Assembly: GCA_963920765.1 (NCBI GenBank)
Contig: OY987247.1
Location: 2,108,001 to 2,172,000 of the forward strand
DNA: 64,000 nucleotides
Source of the DNA: Ulota crispa
Taxonomy: Eukaryota; Streptophyta; Bryopsida; Orthotrichales; Orthotrichaceae
Direction of reading: 5' to 3'
The stretch's first letter is position 1, and each line of letters begins with the position of its first letter. Made by a program: the position numbers and the translations under genes. Below the pieces are notes generated by a model. The model did no database searches. It had not been told where the DNA came from and saw only the letters and a program-made list of their open reading frames with translations. Below are positions 22,601-34,894 of the stretch, one piece after another.

Positions 22601-25600
22601 ACTCGAGAAGCTAAAGCACCTGCTGAAGAAGATTTGGCTGTGGGGCAGAAAGACCAGGAGGTTGCTTCAGCGAGGAGCTCGAAAGCTGGGAAATTTGTGA
22701 CCCGCCTGTTAGGAGGGAGGCAGCGGAGTGACCTTGCTGAGTTTGCTGGTGGTACCGTTGTAAGAACTTCTGCTTCTGGTCCGGCATTATTTCAGAGCGA
22801 TGGTATGGTCCCTACGGAGAGAAAATGAAAAGAACACAGAGAGGCTATAAAAAAGAAATTTATATTTTTCATGCAAAACATGTCTGCATCAAGAAAAGAA
22901 AAATTAAGCAGTAACAACCAAAGCAAACTCATATCATGATGTACAGTAAACCAGTCCAAATTTCTGAAGCCAACCATGCTAAACTATAAATCCATACGAG
23001 TCTAAACCAAAACAGTGTCTTCAAAGGATTTATGCCAAGAATAAGTCGTACATAATTCAAGTAATATATCTCACCGTTTCTTGTGTGTTTGCAGAATGTG
23101 GCCGCCATTGCCCACCTGCGACACTTGGCATATTCCCACCTGCAATATGAACACATATGATTTAGCAAGTGAGCACCCCCATGCGGTATCTTAATTGGAA
23201 AACAATAATTTATAGCAGAACAGAGGCATACACATAGATGAGAATGGATGTTCACAGTTTACTTAGAATGCCAACCTGTAAACAAACGAGTGCCCGGAAG
23301 TCCAGTATCTGATCCCCCTAAGCCACTGTCACTCAAGCCTCCGGATCCATATACCCGGCTTCCACTTCCTAAAAAAAAGAATGTATTTTTCTGAGCACAA
23401 ATACAGTGTGCACTTGCAAGAAAGATGAAAATGATGATGCATCTCATACAGTGAGAGCTAAGTAGAATCATGACTCTCTCAAACAAAGAATACAGTTCAG
23501 ATTAAAAACGATCAGATACACAAAATACATAAGTAATGTAAGACATGACGTACCTAATGTTCCAGCAAACTGCTGAGACAAACCGCCACCTGTTGGAGGT
23601 CTCTCATCACCACCAGAAAGGACAAGTCTCTTGCTCAACTCCATCACAGCAGGCACTAAGGGGCTTCCATTAAGAGGTATTGTGGCAGGAGGAGGAGACT
23701 GTCCCCTAATGGAATTTTCACCCAATCCCGGTCCTACCCGCCGTCCTGTTAGCGCACTTGTATCTTCCTCTTTCGTTCTGCCCTGTAAAAGAGTAGGTTG
23801 CAGGGCAGCAGGTGTAGGTAATGATTTGACTGCCACAGGCCTTGCAGGTGAGATGCCAGTTGGAGTACCTAAAGTACACAAAGCCAAACGTAATTAGAAG
23901 CATGAAAGGAAAAGCACAATCATTGAGCATGGCAATATATTGAATCCATCAGCAAATTGGAAGAGAATCATGGCTTGTGTTTTCAACATGCATCGATCAA
24001 TTACAATTTGCAAAGCTTCATGCACGGACTGCTATTCACTATGGCTTACCTGCAGCGCTTATATTTCCAAGTTGGCGCGACAAGGATCCCGCTCCAGTTG
24101 AAGGTGAAGGAACCCCTGCACTTGCCACTGGGCTAACACTGAGTACAACTGCCGGAGAGCTTGAGTTTGGAATACTACTTGTGGGAGAGATCGGTAACAT
24201 AGATGCACCTCGTGTCCGGCCTCCAGGAGATTCAGCAGATGATTCTGAAGAAGGCACAGTGTCATCAGTCGCAAGTGGTTGTGATGATGGAGAGACAAGA
24301 GGGGATATTCCAAGCGACGAAGCTGTGACCTGCATGAAATTTCATTGATCAATTTCAAGTAATTCTATGAATAATTGTGAGGAACAAGCTCAAAATCAAA
24401 GAGTTCAGACTTCCAGACGTTCATAGACAAACAAGTTGGTAATATCTTCCTCCAGGCACAGTGAAGAAAAGCATGCTCCACTCCAGAACTAACTCCTTAA
24501 GAGAAGAACGAGGAAAGACCCTACCGATTTAAAGTCAATTTCCATCCAGAATGAGCATGATTTCTCATATAAACAATCACAAGCAACCTCTACAAGATTC
24601 AGGCAACAGAAGGAACCATGCAATGGTCACGAATAACCTAGAAAGTACGTACTTGAACTAAAGTATTTCTCAGGCTGAACCAATATAAATACACGAAGCA
24701 AAAAGATAGCTTCTCAAAGAACTAACTTAAGAACAGATATCGAAAGTTTCTTCTTACACGTACCAACACTTATAAATAATGGATGCTGTGGCACTCAACT
24801 AAAGTACTGTGAAAAAAACCAGATATTGGAGGTGACCGTAAGATGAAGGAAGCCCACTTACAGCTTGCACAACAGGTAGAGAAATGGTTGGTTTCAAAAC
24901 AGAACCAACAGGGGACACACCAACTCCAGCGGCTGTAGCAAGTGCGGCCTGGTTGTCACCAAAAAAATCACTTGCTTTACAACTATACACATCCTTCAGA
25001 CAACCAAAGTATCCTTGTTTTGACTTGTTCGGGGAGGTGAGACAGCGTAAGCAGGTTCTTAACTAAGCCTAGATGATCTAATGCCAACCTCTCCTGAATG
25101 ACTTCAACAGCCTCGTGTCCACCCCAGTCTCATCAGCACTTAGAGTGGGTCGAATAAACATTGCACTGTTATTTTGTTATATAAGTTAAAACCACGAAGT
25201 AAATACATAAATTTAAAAGTACATACACGTTTAATTCTATGTAATATGGGCCCACATTATTGGGAGCTACATTATTTGAGAATATATCTATTAACGTGAG
25301 ATTTTCAATAAATAAGCCCACATCATACAAGCTACTTCAGACATCCACATTAAAAATAGACCTTTGTAAGTCAATCAACAATAAACGAAATGAAGCGAGC
25401 CTACAGTTATTAAAGGATTAGAATTAAATTATCATGGGATCCTACAATTAAACATCACATTGTTTGACAATCCACACAGTACCTCAGCAAAACTGTAGCC
25501 CACGAAAAGAAAACCCCAAAATCTCATAATAAACCCTTAAGTACAGCAAGGCGATGTCCAAGGCTGGCTTGTTAGGATACCCTTCCTTCCTGCCGTGTTA

Positions 25601-28542
25601 TTTGACTATTTTCAAGTAACGTGAGATGGCAAAAATACTCCAAAATTCAAGAGTTCCGGCCCCAGGGGACGACCACTTTGAGCTCTTGGCCTCATCCTAG
25701 GCTTTACAAGAGTACCTTGTGTGCCTCCGATGCCAAATTCCGACTACTTTTCTCGTTTTCTAAAATTTCCAATGGATATTTAATGAAAAAATACTCTAGA
25801 ATTCTATTTCATGCCCGATCAGTTCAAATCCCATGAATCGCTCCATGTGAATTCAAAGGTTTTCTGACAGGACAAAGAACACCATCATGGACCCCAGGGT
25901 CCAGGAGATCTATGGAGTAAAGCAAACAATTCTGCAGGCGACGCTATTTCTGATCCCGTCAACGCATTAACAAGTGGAAGAGATACAAAAGACAAGTCAT
26001 TTCGCATATCTCCGATAATCGAATAATTTTCTAGGAACTATCATCGCTGGTATTTTCAAAGATAAAACCAAAGGGCGCGTAACGTTGACACGAGACTACC
26101 CCTTAACTGGACATCTGTGAAGCATAAGCGTCAACTCCCATTTGGTTAAATCAAATAACTCTTTCATTTTCTATGGTTATTTTTGAGAAGTTATGACAGT
26201 ATTGGAGACTACGTGATTCCTTTCAGTTCTATATCTAGGTGTTGCATTTCAGATGTTAACTTTCAGGTCTACTTAAACAAGTCGTAAACAAAACAAAACA
26301 TTGAGGACCTTCATTTTTGGAGAACGTCGTTGAGAACATGACCCAGACATACTAACCTTCTCTTTGACGACAATGGAAGGAGCAATATTCGGTATAGCCT
26401 CCAGATTTTCCAATGCTTCAATTTTATCAAGAGGTAGAGATTGATAAGTGTCGTCCACATCCTCAAAAGAATCAAAGTCGTCCTGTTACAACGAAGCACC
26501 CAATCACACCGTTACTATCGACAATGTGGATGACAAACCGTTAAGGATATGTTGAGGAGAGCTGTCAACTTTCTACATGCCAATGTTTCACAAACTCTTC
26601 GGATAGAACTGTAAGAATAGTTCACAAATCCAACAGCGAAGAACACATCGTCACTGTCTGCCTCATAAGTGGAGAAAACGTCAACTTCACAGCCGTGATG
26701 ATGAGTGGAATGAAAAACACAAACCTATTTTTTTTGTCATTAAAGTAGTTCATGCCACAAAAACACAAATCTACAGCAAAACGATACATATGTACGAACG
26801 AAGCGCAAGCAAAACACACCTGATTACGTTCTACATAGTCCTCAACCAGATCTTTCACATCCAACACTTCATCAGGAGAGAGTTCATCATTGTCCAATAG
26901 ACGCAATATTAACTCCAACTTTATGATGTGCAGTTTATGCCGATTGATTGACTCCTCAAGGTGGGTCTGTTCACAATAAAGGTGCAAAACAAAAGTAAGT
27001 CAAAAATTGCATAAGTTTAGAGAATTCCAGTCAACACAGTGATAAATATCAAAAAGTGCATCCTAATAACCAATATTGTAAAAAACTCTTTCTTAATTGG
27101 AATACATCCTACATCCAGCTTGGGGAGAATAGACAAATTACCAGACGTGCAGGCCGAGCCTTTCCCTTTTTTACTTGAAGTCCCTCCATCTCTGCTTCAT
27201 AAGAATCGATTTGAGATTCCAATTCAGTAACCTGCCAACACAAAAATCGATAATCAAGATGCATCACAGCTATAGAAAGACGCCAAACAACAGAAATTGC
27301 GAAGGACAAGAAGAGGTGAAACATCAACTTCGAACGAATCGGATAGAAATTCCTCGCACCAATACACACAAAGTCTGACGAAACGAAAATGGAGGAATTT
27401 AACAGACCATATTGTTAAGCCAATCTCGGGACTCTCCTTTTGCTTTATCTCGTGGATCCTGCTAACAAGCAAACAAATCCATCAACACCTTAGTTAGAGC
27501 ATTGAGCTGACAACAGTGAGCCATTGTACCTTCAAAAATCCAATCTAAGCTAACGTCAAACCAGAGTACATCAGATAATCCCACTACAAATGTATTCCCA
27601 TCATGACTTCGTATAATCATGTCTCACCGTCAAATGAAGCAACATATTGGATATTGAGACATGGGACGCTATGAACATCAAGAGCACAAAGGTTGTAAAA
27701 GTATAACACAAAGTAGGGACAAACCGTTTTGGGTTGCTGGCCCAAGCCTTCTTTAGAAAAGGCTTTCGTTTTAGTCTCTTTCTCACACACTTTAAATCGT
27801 TCCATTTCTCGCTCTATCTGCTTTCGAGCTTCAAGGAGAGCCTGTAACGCAAAACCAAACACGAGGACTACTTTCAACCACATAGCACCTCAATACTCCA
27901 GCAACTACATATGTATATGATCGTGTTAGAACCTTATCATGAATAGCGACAATAGCTATGATCAGTACTAACCGCATTCAGCAAGGAAAATATCTCGACA
28001 GTCCAGTGTGGATGTTTTAATACCTTTTTGTCCTTGATCTCACTCGATTGGATCCACATCTTGATTTGGTCACGATAACGCTGTAGCTTCTTTATTTCCT
28101 TCTTTAAATCTGCCTCGAATTTCTCCTTCTGGTTTGCATTTTCAGTGTCGTACACCTGCAATGCCAAAAAAAAATTACGAACCACATCCACCGGCAAGAG
28201 GCTTGTGAAAGTCAGAATCACAAGAATCAGAGTCAACATTCAATTTCCTCTGATAAACTTGTGTCACGACTTATTAGAGGAAACACTTAATGTGGCCCGC
28301 TGTAGTAGACCATGGAAAAAGAGGAAAACTCCGCCTTCGCCGAATTCTTGCTTGCCTAAGAAAAACCGGAGTAAAAAAAAGCAAATAGAAGTTTTCCAAT
28401 AAAAAATACAATCTCAATTATTATGAGGAGAGTGATTAGGCTCATGCACCTTGTTCCAGATGCTGTCAAAAACATCAACACCTTCCTGAACTTTCTTCAG
28501 CACTTTGTCGATTTCTCCTTGGAGTTTGCGTGTGGCACCCAT
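19644..28542 (-). CDS. NOT3: CCR4-NOT complex subunit 3 (NOT3), 19 coding exons, 961 aa
   Basis: Complete gene for NOT3, a scaffold subunit of the CCR4-NOT deadenylase complex (mRNA turnover, cytoplasm and nucleus). Exons in order: 28542-28450, 28155-28024, 27841-27725, 27458-27408, 27231-27142, 26966-26820, 26482-26357, 24948-24862, 24329-24050, 23868-23554, 23368-23276, 23139-23075, 22811-22620, 22389-22143, 21858-21689, 20934-20623, 20329-20210, 20067-19886, 19710-19644. All introns are GT-AG and phases match; the sum is 2886 nt. The N-terminus [20 protein letters not shown] and about 240 residues of coiled coil are the Not3 N domain. The middle is Ser/Pro/Gln-rich disorder with a poly-Gln run in exon 14. 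The C-terminal NOT box includes [28 protein letters not shown] and [18 protein letters not shown]. The last exon, 67 nt, completes a split Trp codon (TG|G). Confidence 0.96.
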
Positions 28543-29480
28543 TATGTATCTCCAGGATTGCGACAAGATGACCACGTGTGTTATGCAATGTGCTCAAAAT
28601 GATCGGTAATTTTAACTACGAAAGCCGTAACCGCCTGGTCACCTGTCGTTTATATTGAATAATTTTAGGTTGGTCCTGTACAATCAAAGTGCAGCGAATT
28701 AAAAAAAAAAACTCAATCAAAACCGATAACGGCCAATAAATAGGTGATGCTGCACAATGGCTGAATCTCCCTATTGAAACGCCATTAAAAAGTAGGTTTA
28801 CACAAAGGATGCACTCGGGCAGGGAAGCCAATATTCTTCGATTAAAATTATATTAAGATCCTGCAGTCCAGTATGACATGCTATGTGCTCATTAACTGCA
28901 GAGGCAAACCGCAGCGAATGATAAACACGAGACAAAACTCAAGTAGCCGCAACAAAACGCTCATCGCCATTTGCATGTGCCAAAATGCATAAAACGAAAC
29001 TCAATGTATCCAGAAATTACAAAGTGTGCTTCAACAAAATTTTAAAAACTCAATAAATAAATAAAATCTACGACGTATCTTCAATCCGCAATTCCGCAGA
29101 GCATCATCAATCCACGACTCAAGGGATTAAAAAATCTTACAAACGATCCGACAAAACGGAAAAATACTACATTAATCTAAAGCGATAGAAAATCTGCACA
29201 AAGAAGACCGTAACATCAAAAAAAGAACGCATTACAGCCGTGAAACGAAACGAAACGCACGCGATGCATCACCTTCAGGAGGAAATTAGGGTTTGACATA
29301 AACGCCAATAATCCATGCGGCAATGAACCGATTCGAGCGCGGAAGGGATCGCCAGACTGCTCGCGATGCACCGAAGAGATTGCGGATAAAATAATCGATC
29401 GAGGAATCCAAGCCCGACGCGCAATCGGGTCGCGATGATGCGTCGACGCTCCAAGCGGGTGGATGATTATTTTTTTCTCA
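28543..29480 (-). promoter_or_regulatory. NOT3 leader and promoter region
   Basis: Upstream of the NOT3 ATG. A GC-rich block at about 29210-29460 contains AAACCCTAATTTCC (minus strand) and ends CTGAAG|GTGATG near 29265, a good splice donor. This suggests a non-coding first exon and a leader intron of roughly 0.7 kb, with an acceptor shortly before the ATG. The leader block has upstream ATGs. From 29480 to 29679 nothing else is recognised. The transcription start is inferred, not seen. Confidence 0.5.
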
Positions 29481-29758
29481 AACTCGGTTGTTACGGTTTC
29501 AGTGTCTTCGTCTCTCCCACTTTGACAAGTGCGTTCCTTTCCGTCACTTCTGGTTCCCTCGCTCATATGCGATGGGAACTTCTTATGGGAACGATTCGTG
29601 ATTGCCCTTGTTTTCAATTTTGTCCTCATTAGTCGGTCAAACCCAGATAATTCTGATGAGTCATCTACAGTACACCAAATAAGGTATGAGCACTCATAAG
29701 CGTGAAACTAAGGGTTTGGGGTAGGAAAATCAGTTGATGAACGTTGAAAAAATTAATG

Positions 29759-30897
29759 TTAACCCTTAACCCTTCAATTCTCAAGGCACCATATTATGGT
29801 GTTGACCATATTTTGAATTTCTATAGAACCTATCTAAGTTGCTATTTTTAGTAGATTTTATTTTATAATTTTTTTTTGTTGAAGTTTAGTTTTAATATCA
29901 AAAAATTGATTTTGTAAATGATTGACTATAATTTTTCTTTTCAAGGTTTTGTGCAAGGGTGCCCATTGCCAAAGTTTTTTCTACTGGCAACCATAAGGAG
30001 ATTTTGTGCAATCAAAAAAAGTCCCTCCAATTAAAAACCATTCAAATGCAACCAGATGAGCATTCGGTCGCCAATAGAAGAAGCCATGCCCATTGCAATC
30101 TTGACTTTTTTAGTGTTGAGAGCTCTTAGAAATGAGCCTCAAATACACTAGACCTTGGAGAAAAAATTACACTAGAAATTCATTTGAAATAATTGTAGAG
30201 ATTTTGAAAAGCCATAAATTGATTGGAGTTATGTATGTTATGCCCTTTAACCCCATATTTTTCATGTGACCATTCTTTTAGATTTGACATGTGAAAAGAG
30301 GATTGAAAGACTTCAAGTCACTTTCACAGTTTTAACACCCTCTTGATTGAACATTATGATCTTTCAATCCATACTTGATATTGTTGTGTTTTCTTTTCCT
30401 ATGTGATCTCTACACATGTAGTTTGATTTTGTACAGTTACAATTTAAAACATATAAAACAACTTATCAAAAAATTTAGGTTTTTGTTCAAGTTAAAACAA
30501 GTTCCTAGAAGCTCAAAAATTGCCTTGGGCATTTAGGGATTAAGCGCATGGCGGGTGACCGCAGCCTGTCCTCATTGTAGCTTCTACAATGTTTTTAGAG
30601 GTGGGCACTAGTAGTGTTGTTTCTCAAGGTTGCAAAATAGTGCTTGCTAACCTCATGAAAATTGTAGTAAGGGCAACTTGGGACCTAACACTGTAACTCT
30701 TAATTTTCTCACAATTTTGGGTTATCTAAAATAATGAGTGCATCAAATGAGATAAATTTTTGCCTTCCATGATGGACCATGTGTTTATGCTCACTTCTAG
30801 AAAAAGAAATCAAATGAAAAATGGCTTTTCATGTCACGCAAAATGTTTTTTCCAAAGCCACAAGACATTTGTTTTCCTCCTTGGCATTTAAGGGTTA
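29759..30897. mobile_element. TTAA-type element inserted in the 29680 MITE
   Basis: Left end TTAA-CCCTTAA, right end TTAAGGG-TTA(C), a TTAA site with one changed base on the right. The right subterminal CTTGGCATTTAAGGG identifies it with the 18516-18896 element. It is itself interrupted by 29766-30543. Confidence 0.6.
29766..30543. mobile_element. TTAA-flanked element nested inside 29759-30897
   Basis: TTAA at 29766-29769, then CCCTTCAATTCTCAAGGC; the right end is GCCTTGGGCATTTAGGGA, then TTAA at 30540-30543. It sits in the TTAA that forms part of the outer element's own terminal repeat (CCCTTAA). Confidence 0.6.
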
Positions 30898-31227
30898 CAT
30901 TAGGATGAGAAAATACAAAATACTGGCATCACTTTGAAAGTTCCAATTGCAAGCTTTAATTCACAAAGATTTTTCAAAATCCCAAATCATTAAAAATGTA
31001 TAGTTGTATGTAGGAGATGTCTTTAGTGTGCTCATACGCTCATGATACCAACTTGAGGAGTTTCTTAAATAGTGAGATGGGGCACTCAAAACTTTCATGT
31101 CAATCACCCAAAACCATCACTTTGTCACTCCTAACCAAATTTTTTTTTTCAATTGTCAGTCACTGACATCACTTGCACAAGTAGGTATTGGGGATGTGAA
31201 CATTAACAATGAGGGGTGCTCCTACCT

Positions 31228-31537
31228 TAGTGCATTTTAGTTGCCTTGACAATTAGGTTGCTTTAAATTGACAAACTTACTTCATGTCTCACTCTTGGCC
31301 ACTTGGAGGGCATGCAATTCTCTTCATGCTATTGTAATTCTTGGTTTTATCTAAAGCTATAGTTTTTGTACTCCCTAACTTTGGTGCTTGTTACTATGCC
31401 CAACCTTTGCTTATATCCTCTGTTGTTTATCAAGATAATTATTGGCAAACTTTACTGTAATCTTGGTAAATATTTGAATAGTGTGAAATGGAATTAAGAA
31501 ATTAGTATGGGGCAACCTAAATGCACTATTTAGTGTA
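31228..31537. mobile_element. MITE of the GTGCATTTAGGTTGCC family
   Basis: Left TAGTGCATTTTAGTTGCC and right GGCAACCTAAATGCACTATT followed by TAGTGTA are inverted. The interior matches 51223-51539 in inverted orientation. It abuts the 29680-31229 MITE. Confidence 0.6.
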
Positions 31538-31638
31538 GGTCATAAAATAACTTACCTCAAGTTTGTTATCTAGCCTGTTAAGACATTCCCCACAATAAAT
31601 GGCTAAAAGTAAAATATGTGTTTGATTGGTTATGTTTT

Positions 31639-31962
31639 AAGGGAAAATTTCATGTATACCCTTGAAGTTTGCCATATTTACACAAATGTCCTAGGTTTTT
31701 CATAAATTACAAAAATACCCTTGGTTTATAATTTTCAAGCGTTTGTTTTGTTATGCATGCTACTTCTTTCATGACTAATGTTAAAACAAGGAGTGTAATA
31801 CAACAAAAAAGAAGCAATGTGCAAACTAGGGAAAAAGAAGTAACATGCAAAGTATAGCAAATGCTTAAAAATTATGGATCAAGGGTATTTTTGTAATTTA
31901 TGAAAAACCAAGGACATTTGTGTAAATATGGCAAACTTGAAGGGTATCCATGAAATTTTTCC
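31639..31962. mobile_element. Hairpin MITE with 7-bp target duplication, 324 bp
   Basis: Arms of about 130 bp, starting GGGAAAATTTCATGTATACC and closing with its complement. ATGTTTT flanks both ends (31632-31638 and 31963-31969). Duplication length and termini would fit an hAT- or Mutator-type MITE. The arms are well preserved, so it is fairly young. Confidence 0.8.
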
Positions 31963-32876
31963 ATGTTTTCATTCTAACCACAATAACTAATATAATTGTT
32001 GATTCTTGTATAGATGGGTTAGTGCAAGTAATTACTGCAAAAAAAATTCATAATAAGTTTGTATTTTTGGTACATAAGTTATATAAATTAGTGTAGGATT
32101 TAGAATAGTGCAAGGTTCCTTTATATTTTAGGTGAATTGTGAGTAATTAGTGTGAAGGTGCCGCGAGCACCTAATCCTAGGATTTTCAAATAGAGTTTTA
32201 ATTACAACATTTTGCTGCCACTCAAATAGCAAATTAGTGTCAAAAATTGTGATACATCATTTCTCACACCCTTTTTAGCTAACCTATGTGTTAACAAAAT
32301 CTCTTTTAAATTATGTTCACTTAAGTCACACTATTTGAGGTAGCACTAAATAATGTGTAGCTCAAAATATACTAAATTAACTTGTATTGTTGTGAACTTT
32401 TTTATTAGTGCCCCTTGCAGATTTAACTATTTTTTAAATTATTGCAAGTCAGTGCCATCAGTGTAGGGCACCATAATTGAAGTAAATTGAGTAGTCACAA
32501 TGTACATTGATAATTTGCAAAAAAAAAAATCAACAAACTTTTTTCACGTAATTTTGTTTTCCTCCTTGAATTTCTCATGGATTCATTGCAAATTTTATAT
32601 ATTTGTCTAAACTTGGAAATTTTCAATCCAAAAAGGAACGGTTGGTTAGATTTAACTTAGCTTCAATGTTCACCATAATAACCTCACATGCTTAAAAGGC
32701 TTTTTAAAATTGTGGTATTTCAATCGTTAAGGGCCTACATACACAAAGCACATGTGTAATAGCAATAATTCCAAATTTGGTGTTTCTATGTATATATTGA
32801 AAAAGGTGATAAGAACATGACAGTGAATGCAATGATCGATGTCTAGAATTTCAAAATGGAAGGTACATTCTTTTTA
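31963..32876. other. AT-rich intergenic, no feature recognised
   Basis: No paired termini and no convincing coding frame. GTGTAGG-type motifs near 32090 and 32460 may be worn MITE ends. Confidence 0.4.
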
Positions 32877-33790
32877 TTAAACCCTTAAAGGATTTTGACT
32901 ATGTTTTCACTCAAACTATTACAAAACTGTCATTTCTATTGCAAGTATCAAACTTTAGAAGAAGAAAAAACTAGACACATGTAACAATAAAATCTTATAG
33001 TACACTAGTTTTGGAAGACGTGAAAAAAAATTCAAAAAATTCCACCATGTAGATTGTTAGATATTTGATTTTGAATTGACAAAAAGTCATTTTTTTGTCC
33101 CTCTCAAAATCTAGGTAGCTTGATTTTACAAGGTCACATTTGTATAAAAAAAATCCAAAATGGTTGCAACTCTTTGAATTTGTTCTTCAAGGCAAGTAGG
33201 ACACATAGTTGAATTTTTTTCAGATCATTTGGAATTGTACAACACATGGGAAAAAATAGTAAGTAAAAAAAATAGAGAATTATTCAAAACTCTAAATTGT
33301 TAAGAATTTAATTATGAAAATGAAAAATGCCAATCCCAACAATGGTAATGTTGCAAAAAACAATGTACACCCTTGGGGTTCTTTCTTTTCCAAAATGTTG
33401 AAAATTGAGTAAAACTAAAGGACTTCAAAAATTCTTTTAGACTAAAGAATCCATAACTACTCACAAACAAAAACTCATAACTTTTATCTAATTGATCAAA
33501 ATGGAATGATTCATAGCATTCAATATATGCGTGAATCTAGAAAACCAATTTCAAATTTTTATTTCTTAATAAAATTACTTTTTAGGAGTTGCATAAGCTG
33601 CCCAAAGTTTAAAGAAAACTTCATATCATGCAAATACTTTTGAATTAAGTTGTCAAAATTTATGAAAATTGTTGAGCCTTAAAGGTACTCCATGGACACA
33701 TCATATGTGAAAATTTCAAAGAAAAAAGGTGAAAACTCCATTTGTAGTGAGCTGTCCAAAATTGCTATGTTGACAAAAAATGTTTGGTGT
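32877..33790. mobile_element. Decayed TTAA-type element, right end lost
   Basis: Starts TTAA-ACCCTTAAAGG. A long block from ACAACACATGGGAAAAA (33240) through the segment around 33400 matches the interior of the 57676-58611 element. The right terminus was not found, so the end coordinate is approximate. Confidence 0.5.
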
Positions 33791-34401
33791 TAAAAATCCA
33801 CATTCTAATTAGACATCAAGTGTTATCAATAGATTTGAGTGCATCACGTGACAGTTTATTTTTAACCATTATATTTGTTTTTATAAAATTTCATGTCATT
33901 CTTTTCATTAGTTAAAATTAAATGAAATGTGAATCCATTTAAATTGTATGTTTAACAATTTGGTAAATGAATTTGGAACTAAACATTTTCTAAAGATATT
34001 GTGGCTAATTTTTCCAAAATGGAAGGAAAACTTTTTGATCAAACACTATTACGATAGTTAGATTTAATTAAAATCCTTTCTATTAATGTGACTTCCAAAC
34101 CTTCTACCTTATTAGTTTGGTTCTAAGGTTTCACACTTAGGTTTGTAGTGAAGGCAAATGTATTGGAAGGCAAATGTATTGGATAATTTACACTAGTTGC
34201 AAGATTACTAATAGGTAAGTATTTATTTTCCTTCTTCATTAATGTCGTGTTGAACTTTGTTGATTGTGATTTGTCAAATTTTCATTCAATAGAAAAAATC
34301 TAATATTTATGATACTTAAAGAGTTCAATTTATGCTATTAAAACTATTCTATTATAGTTTTTACAAGTTCAAATAGAATATGTATGTATATTTGTATATA
34401 A

Positions 34402-34451
<50 letters not shown>

Positions 34452-34894
34452 GTATGTTTATATGTGTATATAAAATAAAATATGGTGTGTGTTTTATGAT
34501 GTAATGATGTGCCACAAAACCAAGCTACCAAAGCAAGCAGTTTTTCAACAAAAAAAATTACCACTTGTATCATGTAAGATTGTAATTAAATGATCAAAAC
34601 ACCAAAATAATGCACCTCCATATTGACTTCTCCAGATATGCACATGATAGTCAAGTTTTTGTGAAGTTGCAAGTATAGCTCCAACATGTTAATTTCTTTA
34701 AAGCTTTAAAATATTACTCCCTCTGTTTCACAAAAAAAAACCCGTGTTTGAAAAATTTATGAGGAGTCAAGAAATATTACCAATAAATTGTAATTGGAAG
34801 TTAACTCATTAAAGTTTTACATAACAATAGTGATTTATTTGGCCAAGGCCTCCATGAATTGCACTTTTGCAAAGACATGGTCATCTTTGATAAA
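33791..34894. other. AT-rich intergenic with a (TA)n run
   Basis: Contains a pure TA microsatellite at 34403-34445. Otherwise it is the 3' flank of the Dof-like pseudogene. No other feature is recognised. Confidence 0.5.

Larger units (their letters stand above)
29680..31229. mobile_element. MITE of the TAAGGTAG family carrying two nested TTAA-type elements
   Basis: Left terminus TAAGGTATGAGCACTCATAA, right terminus GGGGTGCTCCTACCTTA. The interior either side of 29759-30897 matches the uninterrupted copy at 41157-41534 (for example TCACAAAGATTTTTCAAA and AAATAGTGAGATGGG), so the middle 1.14 kb is an insertion. Confidence 0.7.
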
